A DNA stretch of 64,000 bases, taken from the NCBI GenBank assembly GCA_038203525.1, contig JBBRDW010000004.1, positions 32,476 to 96,475 of the forward strand. Reading direction: 5' to 3'. The number at the start of each line of letters is the position of its first letter. Position 1 is the first letter of the stretch. Position numbers and translations under genes: made by a program. Source of the DNA: Limnovirga sp038203525 (lineage in GTDB: Bacteria > Bacteroidota > Bacteroidia > Chitinophagales > Chitinophagaceae). This document shows positions 9,280 to 15,187 of the stretch, in pieces. The notes beneath the pieces were generated by a model. The model searched no databases, was not told the DNA's origin, and worked only from the letters and a program-made list of their open reading frames with translations.

Positions 9280-9530
9280 GGGCCGGGCAATATACTTTCA
9301 TGGCATCGCCTCTTGCATCGCACTCTTGTACTTTGGGTAATCCTGTTGAGCTTTTATCAAAGCGTAGGGGCAACAAAAAATCCCCGGCATTACTACCAGC
9401 GATTTTAAGTGTCCAACATCGTCTCACAGAGCGGATCATGCGTTCGTATTCAAAGAAAGATTAACCCACCAGAGAGAAGCAGTTTATTGCAGCGCATCGT
9501 CCGGTTAGGCGAGACGATGCTGGACAGGAA
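9272..9530. repeat. GCGACGC unit plus decayed element interior
   Basis: A reverse-oriented unit has outer end TTTTTTTTGGGCCGGGC, core CTTGCATCGCACTCTTGTAC (9312-9331), then the arm sequence GAGCTTTTATCAAAGCGTAG that is also seen in the complete element at 14870. Further on, GTCCAACATCGTCTC (9410-9424) is mirrored by GAGACGATGCTGGAC (9512-9526). No gene is evident in 9224-9615. Confidence 0.7.
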
Positions 9531-9639
9531 AATCACGTTTTTTTAGATTTTTCCTTAATTTTAATGATAATAACTTTCTTTGAAATGGCTGATGGCTTTG
9601 AGTTGTAGCAAGTAGCATTACTATCCGTTCGGACTAACA

Positions 9640-10530
9640 ATGAGCGGCATTTCTTCAAAGGCTTTATCGTTTGGTGGGGCTGAAAATAAATACAAGTTTA
9701 ATAAAGGCAGTGAGCTACAAAACAAAGAGTTTTCCGATGGAAGCGGAATTGAACTATACGCAACAAATTTTAGAAGCCTTGACCCACAGTTAGGAAGGTG
9801 GTGGCAGATAGATAGCAAGCCGGATTATGCTCAAAGTTTATATTGCGCAATGGGCAATAATCCTATTTTGTATAATGATCCTTTAGGAGATAGTTTACCA
9901 CCGCCACCAAAACAATTTAATCCACTTTCCCTTTTTTTGTATCAAGGCTATGCGAACATACAAGCTGCAAATGTTAGAACACAGTATAACAATGATGCAG
10001 CGAAACTTAGCCCATCTGATAAACAAGGCAGAGTAGATTTAAAAGAGAAAGCAAGAACAAATACGCCAGAGCCTTTTAAAACTGTTGTGGAAAAGGGAAG
10101 GCCAATTGCTGGTGAACAAGTAAAGGCCAATGACCCAAGTTTTAAAGGAAATGCGACAAAAACAAATGTAGAGGTTAATGATATAATGGCAACAACAGGA
10201 GCTTTGGGTAAAGCATTTGTTGTTGCCGGGGTGGTGCAATCAACAGTCACAATAGCCACTTCAGATAACCCTGCAAAAGAAGCTGTGACAGAGGGAGCAG
10301 GTTGGGCTGGTGCGATATATGGCGGTGGGCAATTAGCAACCGCATTTGCTCCAGCAGGGCCTTATGCAAGTTTTGCTAGCGGCATAATTGGTAGTACCGT
10401 TGGTTTTATTGCTGGCAAAAACGGCAGCGATGCAGTTATTAATGTCTTGCCTGCAATTAAGGAAGGGGTACAGCAATATAACCAATCATCCAAGGCGGAG
10501 GGTTGTTGGTGGTGTACCTTACCACATTAA
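9640..10530 (+). CDS. Orphan RHS core fragment fused to a toxin-like C-terminal tip
   Basis: The first 85 residues are the tail of an RHS/YD-repeat core (GISSKALSF, then KEFSDGSGIELYATNF, LDPQLGRWWQIDSK, and the end motif YNDPLGD). The match continues upstream of the ATG as HYYPFGLTM back to a TAG at 9613, so this is a 5'-truncated cassette, not a complete RHS gene. After YNDPLGD comes a variable tip of about 210 residues. It ends with a Gly/Ala-rich hydrophobic stretch (AGWAGAIYGGGQLATAFAP ... FASGIIGSTVGFIAG) resembling a glycine zipper, and terminates CWWCTLPH. RHS tips are usually toxins, and membrane activity is a guess. A small putative immunity gene follows 23 bp downstream. Confidence 0.75.
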   Translation: MSGISSKALSFGGAENKYKFNKGSELQNKEFSDGSGIELYATNFRSLDPQLGRWWQIDSKPDYAQSLYCAMGNNPILYNDPLGDSLPPPPKQFNPLSLFLYQGYANIQAANVRTQYNNDAAKLSPSDKQGRVDLKEKARTNTPEPFKTVVEKGRPIAGEQVKANDPSFKGNATKTNVEVNDIMATTGALGKAFVVAGVVQSTVTIATSDNPAKEAVTEGAGWAGAIYGGGQLATAFAPAGPYASFASGIIGSTVGFIAGKNGSDAVINVLPAIKEGVQQYNQSSKAEGCWWCTLPH

Positions 10531-10553
10531 TAGATTTATAAATCATCTTTATT

Positions 10554-10874
10554 ATGAATAAAATAAAAACGTTTGAAGATTATGTAAAAGATGGGATACT
10601 TACAAATAATGAATTTGATATAACAGAAGTTACTAATCTTGAAAGTTTAAAATCAATTTATTTTATAAATGATGAATATATTGCAATTGAACAACTCATA
10701 CGAACGAGAAATATTGAAGCAATAAAAGCATCACTGGGAAATCAATCTAATACAGGTGAATATTTGGAAATATTGAAATTTGAAGACCAAAATAAAAAAG
10801 GATATATTGTTACAGTATATGATAGCAACGCATTGGAACAAGACCCACAAGTAATTAAAGTTTATTCGTTTTAA
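10554..10874 (+). CDS. Putative immunity protein for the RHS tip
   Basis: This 106-residue acidic, AT-rich gene lies 23 bp downstream of the orphan RHS cassette and is closed by a strong terminator. No family recognised. It has no signal peptide (MNKIKTFEDYVKDGIL...), so a cytosolic protein is expected. Small soluble proteins directly behind RHS C-terminal tips are generally cognate immunity proteins; the assignment rests on position, size and composition only. Confidence 0.55.
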   Translation: MNKIKTFEDYVKDGILTNNEFDITEVTNLESLKSIYFINDEYIAIEQLIRTRNIEAIKASLGNQSNTGEYLEILKFEDQNKKGYIVTVYDSNALEQDPQVIKVYSF

Positions 10875-10902
10875 AACAAAGCCGCATCACTGCGGCTTTG
10901 TT
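10875..10902 (+). terminator. Hairpin terminator after the immunity gene
   Basis: A perfect 12-bp stem AACAAAGCCGCA / TGCGGCTTTGTT encloses a TCAC loop immediately after the stop codon. The following T run is short. Confidence 0.8.
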
Positions 10903-10910
10903 AGATGTCA

Positions 10911-11075
10911 CCTACATAGCCTTGTGTGTTGGACAGGGACATTGCGGTTCGATGGTACTACTTTTAAATGAGAACCGTAATCTACGCTTCGATAAAAGCC
11001 TAACAGAATTACAGAATGTACAAGGGAGTGACACAAGAGGTGATGCCAAAAAAATACCAAAGCCGATACCAAAAT
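10911..11075 (+). repeat. Half element, left inverted copy flanking the recombinase gene
   Basis: The order is partial hairpin (AGCCTTGTGTGTTGGACAGG), arm (GAGAACCGTAATCTACGC, then GATAAAAGCC), variant core GTACAAGGGAGTGACACAAG (11018-11037), and a decayed outer end with GCCGATACC. The outer end faces the 3' end of the recombinase gene at 11212. The copy at 12322-12480 is its imperfect inverted counterpart. Confidence 0.8.
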
Positions 11076-11211
11076 ATTTCTGCTGAGTATGTTCTTTGAT
11101 ACGTTAAGAGGTCCTCTTATTTATCAATATATTTTGTTTCAAAACTTTTTAACGGGATCATATATATTTTGCATACTTATTCAGCATCCCGCCGTGAACT
11201 ATAGATAGTTT

Positions 11212-12231
11212 TCAGCTTTCATTTCCTGACAAAAAATTAAATACCCGTTTTGTTTCTTCATCCTGCAATTGCTGGCTTAAAGAAACATATCGGTAAAACT
11301 CTTTGCTACCCGGCGCATGACCCGATACTTTGCGTACAAGGTATTCGGGCATACCTAAAGATAACATTGTTGTAATGGCTGTGCGGCGCATTGTGTGGGT
11401 GGTTATTAAATCGCAAAAACGATGTAGTGTCTTTTTCTTTTTATCAGTGTAAAGCAATACCGGTGTTGCTTTCTGCAGCCTTGTTTTGGAAACAATATTT
11501 GTCCAGCCCGCTGTTTCGGCAAGTTGTTTTATATAAATGTTGAGGTTGCTTTTATTGAACCTTGGCAAAAGAAATTTTGTTTTAGCCTTATACTTTTTAA
11601 GTATTTCTACAGCATATACCGGTAGTAAAATTCTTGTTGCTGTAACTGTTTTTGATGAAATTACCACCAGGTAAGTACCACTGTCATTTACTTCAATATT
11701 TTTTTCTGTAATGCTTAATAAATCAGAAACCCTTAATGCCACGGTGCAGCCAAATACAAAAAAGTCTTTTGCTTCTTGTAGTCTCGGGGAAAGGCCTTCT
11801 TCAAATGCCTTGTCATTTATCAAAAACCGTAATTGTTCCGGCCTTATGACAATGATGCTGATTGTTTCTTTTACAATAAAATTTACCGGGAAAAACTGGT
11901 TTAGCAGGTATCCTTTTTCTTTATATAGATAATTTGCAAAAGTGCGCAGTATTTTAAACTGGTTTGCTACATGATTATCGAAAGCATTGCGTTTGTATAA
12001 AAAATCGGCGAAGGCATAGGCAAACTGTTTCCAGTATTTTCGCTGTGCAAGAAAATGCTGCTGGTTAGTTTTAAAGCCGGTGTATATACTGAATTGCCTG
12101 CACTGAAATTCTTCGAATGCTGCAACAAGGTTACAGCACATTGTATAACCTGTAATTGTTCCCTTACTTATTTTTCGGCCATTAGAGAGCCTGCGTCTGC
12201 CCGATTTGGAGGCACTGATAAACTTATTCAT
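11212..12231 (-). CDS. Tyrosine recombinase / phage-type integrase
   Basis: This 339-residue protein has the layout of Bacteroidota integrases: a basic N-terminus, a SAM-like core-binding domain (about 25-110), and a C-terminal catalytic domain. Catalytic residues visible are Arg167 (VALRVSDLL), Lys194 (SSKT), His279 and Arg282 (HTMRR), His305 (SGHAPGS) and the nucleophile Tyr315 (EFYRYV). All are present, so it should be active. It lies between oppositely oriented RHS cassettes and is flanked by inverted half-copies of the dispersed repeat, which makes mobilisation or inversion of this island a reasonable guess. No xis gene or clear att duplication was found. Confidence 0.9.
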   Translation of the reverse strand: MNKFISASKSGRRRLSNGRKISKGTITGYTMCCNLVAAFEEFQCRQFSIYTGFKTNQQHFLAQRKYWKQFAYAFADFLYKRNAFDNHVANQFKILRTFANYLYKEKGYLLNQFFPVNFIVKETISIIVIRPEQLRFLINDKAFEEGLSPRLQEAKDFFVFGCTVALRVSDLLSITEKNIEVNDSGTYLVVISSKTVTATRILLPVYAVEILKKYKAKTKFLLPRFNKSNLNIYIKQLAETAGWTNIVSKTRLQKATPVLLYTDKKKKTLHRFCDLITTHTMRRTAITTMLSLGMPEYLVRKVSGHAPGSKEFYRYVSLSQQLQDEETKRVFNFLSGNES

Positions 12232-12321
12232 CTCTTGGATAAACAGTGTTTCACTTGTTTTTTTTCATAATGTTTTAGAAAGAAAATAAGATAAAAAAGG
12301 GAAATTCTCAATTATATTTTT

Positions 12322-12480
12322 TGATGAATATCAAGGTCACTCCCTTGTACTTTCTGTAATTCTATTGGGCTTTTATCATAGCTTGGATTAGTGGGTCTCA
12401 TTAAAAAGTAGTATTAGCGAACCGCAGAGTCCCTGCCACACACAAGGCTTTGAGAGGAAACTCTGTGGAGAAGGAAACTT
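12322..12480 (-). repeat. Half element, right inverted copy flanking the recombinase gene
   Basis: It contains variant core AAGGTCACTCCCTTGTAC (12333-12350), arm GGGCTTTTATCATAGC, and the hairpin CCGCAGAGT ... ACTCTGTGG at 12422-12468. It aligns over roughly 130 bp with the reverse complement of 10911-11050. Its outer end faces the 5' end of the recombinase gene. The rest of the gap, 12481-12747, holds nothing I recognise. Confidence 0.8.
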
Positions 12481-12747
12481 ACACGGCACAAGCATAGCTA
12501 ACACACAATAACTCTGCTACCAAGCTTACGCCAACTTCTTTTTTATATTCTTGCACTATCGGGTGATTACAATTTCGGTAACAAGGCACAAGTACGCTAC
12601 CCGCAAAGCCAGCCCTGCATACTTGCGCCAGAAGGGGTGTTGGATGCAATACATTGTGCAATATTAAACAAGGCATACATGACAGTATAGATTTCGGGTT
12701 ATCCGCAATGTTTTTATGCCTAAATAGTTACGAAAATTTCACTCTGG

Positions 12748-13137
12748 TCATTTATCAGCACTTGTTAGTATAACCTGACCAAATTTATTAGAATATATAA
12801 AAGTATCTTTAATGAGTTTATCTATTTTACAGACAGTATTTCCTAGTAAAATAGTTGTATCTGTTAGCGGTTTCCAGATTTCAGGTATTACAATATCACC
12901 ACTCGAATATTGTATTCTTTTGCCCTTTATATATTGGTAAAAAATTCTTTTTCCATTCTTATCAAAATAATAGCAATAAAAAGGATATACTTTGCTGCTA
13001 TCTTTTTGATAGAACCCCGGCAATTGTAAGACATCCCAGTATTTTGAAGTATCATTTGTAAGAATGTAATTAATATCGTTTTTAGAATTATTACAAGCAA
13101 TAACACAAAATATAATCAGGCAATATTTTAATCTCAT
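12748..13137 (-). CDS. Putative immunity lipoprotein paired with the HEEDH RHS tip
   Basis: This 129-residue product starts MRLKYCLIIFCVIACNNS, a signal peptide with lipobox VIAC, so a lipoprotein is predicted. The rest is a Tyr/Lys-rich soluble domain with no recognised family. Its start overlaps the stop of the upstream toxin-like gene by 4 bp (ATGA), implying translational coupling. Placement behind an RHS tip suggests an immunity protein acting in the periplasm, but this is inference from context. Confidence 0.6.
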   Translation of the reverse strand: MRLKYCLIIFCVIACNNSKNDINYILTNDTSKYWDVLQLPGFYQKDSSKVYPFYCYYFDKNGKRIFYQYIKGKRIQYSSGDIVIPEIWKPLTDTTILLGNTVCKIDKLIKDTFIYSNKFGQVILTSADK

Positions 13138-13844
13138 TGTGATTTCGTTTTAACAGGAGTAACATTCACATCAAACTGATATCCATCTGGATTTGAACCA
13201 CCATTTTTGGTCATTGTTAAAGTAATACTGTAACCAGTTGTACTACTTAGTTTATTAAAACCAGATACCAGTTTATTAACATCGTCAAAATTTCCAGTGT
13301 TTTGTACATCATCATAGGCAGCATTTTTGATAAAATTTGTGGCACTACCTATTATTCCATTTTTATAACCAGCAGTTGTATTTTTAAAAGTAGCATCTGA
13401 TACTTGATCTAAATAAACTTGTGCATGATCTGCATTAGAAATGTCTGTAAATCCTTGCCCTTTGTTCTTATGATCTTCTTCGTGAAATAAAGTACTTTTA
13501 AGATTGTTAGCATCACTTAATTTACTATTGATTTTATTCCCTTCCTTATTAAGAAAGATATCATTTCCTTCAGTAAATGCCATATTGCTTTCGGAAGATG
13601 TGCCTTTTGGATTAGCTTTTAAACCTGTTATACCCGAACCTCCTTGATTAATAGTTTTAATTCCAACCTCTTTTGCAAAATGACCAACAACCGCAGCTAC
13701 TATTTGCCTATTTTGTTGACTATTGAGCGGCACTTGAGTTAGCAAAACATTTCCTTTATCGGTTTGAACATAAATATTATTTGTTTTTGTGTCCGTATGG
13801 TTTACAAACTGTCCATTCTTACTAAAGAAATCATCAGGAACCAT
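13134..13844 (-). CDS. Orphan RHS tip with putative zinc-metallopeptidase motif
   Basis: From ATG 13844 the product is 236 residues. Reading upstream in frame gives NNPIRFIDADGM, the last dozen residues of an RHS core, directly after the 63-bp palindrome, so this is a cassette cut just before the core/tip boundary. The tip contains TLFHEEDHKNKG, an HExxH zinc-protease signature at about residue 120, in a context (acidic linker, then HAQVYLDQV) that could supply a third ligand. It ends TPVKTKSQ. I infer a peptidase-type toxin domain. The real initiation site is uncertain; without a core, export is doubtful unless it recombines into a full RHS gene. The lipoprotein downstream overlaps by 4 bp. 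Confidence 0.65.
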   Translation of the reverse strand: MVPDDFFSKNGQFVNHTDTKTNNIYVQTDKGNVLLTQVPLNSQQNRQIVAAVVGHFAKEVGIKTINQGGSGITGLKANPKGTSSESNMAFTEGNDIFLNKEGNKINSKLSDANNLKSTLFHEEDHKNKGQGFTDISNADHAQVYLDQVSDATFKNTTAGYKNGIIGSATNFIKNAAYDDVQNTGNFDDVNKLVSGFNKLSSTTGYSITLTMTKNGGSNPDGYQFDVNVTPVKTKSQ

Positions 13845-13872
13845 TCCATCAGCATCAATAAAACGGATTGGA

Positions 13873-14760
13873 TTATTCCTTATCCGCAGAGTCTCCTCTC
13901 AAAGCCTTGCGGGTGGCAGGGACTCTGCGGAGAAGGAAATGATCTAAGTGATTTGTATTAAGTGAAAGCCCCTTTTCCTTCATCAGCCCAGTAGTTTTAT
14001 CTATTGAATTCCGTAAATCTGCTGCTGACATTTCAAAAGAACTGCCTCCTCTAAAGTAACTTCCCTCCTTAGCGGCTTGTGCTGAAAAAGAGAATGGCCG
14101 GAGAGTTAAAATGTTAAATATCAGGGTTGATCCCAATTCAGTATTGCTAAGAGCCTGGGTTTTATATACCGTGAATCGCTGTTGAGTTTTAACATCTTCA
14201 TAGACAATTGTATTACCAATTGAACTCCCAGGTACTATACTATATGAGGGTATTTGAGCCCTCAATTTCATTTCTTGATCGATCGCACTAGCGCTTACAG
14301 CTGGTTTTGTATCACTTGTTGATGGGGCATTGTCATACACACTAACTTTACTTGTATTTTCCTTTTTCTTATTTTTATCATCGTCATCATTTTTAGTTTC
14401 ATCATCGTTGTTTTTCTGAGAACGGTTCTGATAATCATCAGAAGAACCAAGTGTGCCGTCAGCAATTGCATCAAAATTACCCGTTGTATTATTGTCCTTT
14501 GCATTCATTCCGTCAGGATCAATAAACCTTTCCGGATTATTGTATGCATAGTTATAGGGAGACCATCTTCTACTGACTTCAGCCAAGGGATCTATAACTT
14601 CCCATCTCCCAATCTGTGCATCATACACCCTTGCGCCATAATCATAAAGCTCCAAGCCTGAGCCATCACTAAATTCTTTACTTTGTAATTCCTTGCCATT
14701 GTACTTGGATTTATTATCAAGAGTTAATGCAGCCTTACTGCTTATCCCCGCCATCGTCAA
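13873..14760 (-). pseudogene. Truncated RHS core fragment with interrupted C-terminal tip
   Basis: It encodes RHS core tail sequence: GLTMAGISSKAAL, then KEFSDGSGLELYDYGARVYD, DAQIGRWEVIDPLAEVSRRW and NNPERFIDPDGM. The match continues upstream of TTG 14760 as VKNYSAFGL before decaying toward a TAG at 14809-14811, so the 5' part is lost; ATG 14754 is an alternative start. After the core come an Asp/Asn/Lys-rich linker and a tip (FRGGSSFEMSAADLRNSIDK ... LSLNTNHLDHF). The last 19 residues and the stop are supplied by the 63-bp palindrome, so the native end is missing. No immunity gene follows. I regard it as a remnant cassette. Confidence 0.75.
13876..13938. repeat. 63-bp palindromic hairpin element inserted in RHS sequence
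   Basis: Ends TTCCTTATCCGCAGAGTC and GACTCTGCGGAGAAGGAA are an 18-bp inverted repeat with one mismatch, enclosing about 27 bp (TCCTCTCAAAGCCTTG and so on). Close copies form the hairpins inside the larger elements at 12422-12468 and 15000-15046. Here the hairpin occurs without the flanking arms. Confidence 0.85.
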
Positions 14761-14869
14761 GCCGAACGCACTATAATTTTTAACCCACGCTGCTATATAA
14801 AAACATACCTATCAAAGAGCTTATAGTGAATAAATTTACTTGTATTTAAGGAAGAAAAAAATATCAAAT

Positions 14870-15159
14870 AAATTTTGTTTCAAGCTTTGGTATTTCATAG
14901 CATCGCATCTTGTGTCACTCACTTGTACGTTCTGTAATTTTGTTGGGCTTTTATCTAAGCGTAGATTAGCGGTTCTTATTGAAAAGTAGTACCAGCGAAC
15001 CGCAGAGTCCCTGCTGCCCACAAGGCTTTGAGAGGAGACTCTGCGGATAAGGAACCGCCAATCTACGCTGCGATAAAAGCCGAATAGAAATGCAACCGTA
15101 CAAGAGTGCGACGCAAGTAAAGCTCAATTAGTAATGCTTAGCCGGGCTCAAAAAAAAAA
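14870..15159. repeat. Complete MITE-like GCGACGC element (about 290 bp)
   Basis: This is the best-preserved full copy. Left arm: decayed outer end, core CTTGTGTCACTCACTTGTAC (14909-14928), then GGGCTTTTATCTAAGCGTAG and GCGGTTC. Centre: hairpin CCGCAGAGTC ... GACTCTGCGG (15000-15046). Right arm: GGAACCGCCAATCTACGC, GATAAAAGCC, core GTACAAGAGTGCGACGCAA (15098-15116), outer end GCCGGGCTCAAAAAAAAAA. The arms are imperfect inverted repeats of about 65 bp plus the outer segments. It contains no ORF of note. Confidence 0.9.
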
Positions 15160-15187
15160 TAAAACCATTACAGGTTGTAACGGTTTT
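15151..15187 (-). terminator. Terminator of the sulfatase gene
   Basis: On the minus strand the stem AAAACCGTTACA / TGTAATGGTTTT (one mismatch, 3-base loop) overlaps the stop codon and is followed by A then nine T residues. The T tract is also the outer end of the adjacent repeat element. Confidence 0.8.

Noticed and set aside
12479..12676. 65-residue ORF on the minus strand in the RHS island
   Set aside because: No start context, no recognisable domain, and it begins inside the end of a repeat element.
9640..14784. A complete RHS or type VI secretion effector gene
   Set aside because: Only the last part of the core plus tips is present; no YD-repeat body, PAAR or secretion genes are in the window.
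9240..15180. A prophage or ICE
   Set aside because: An integrase is present, but there are no structural, replication, mobilisation or conjugation genes and no clear att duplication was found.
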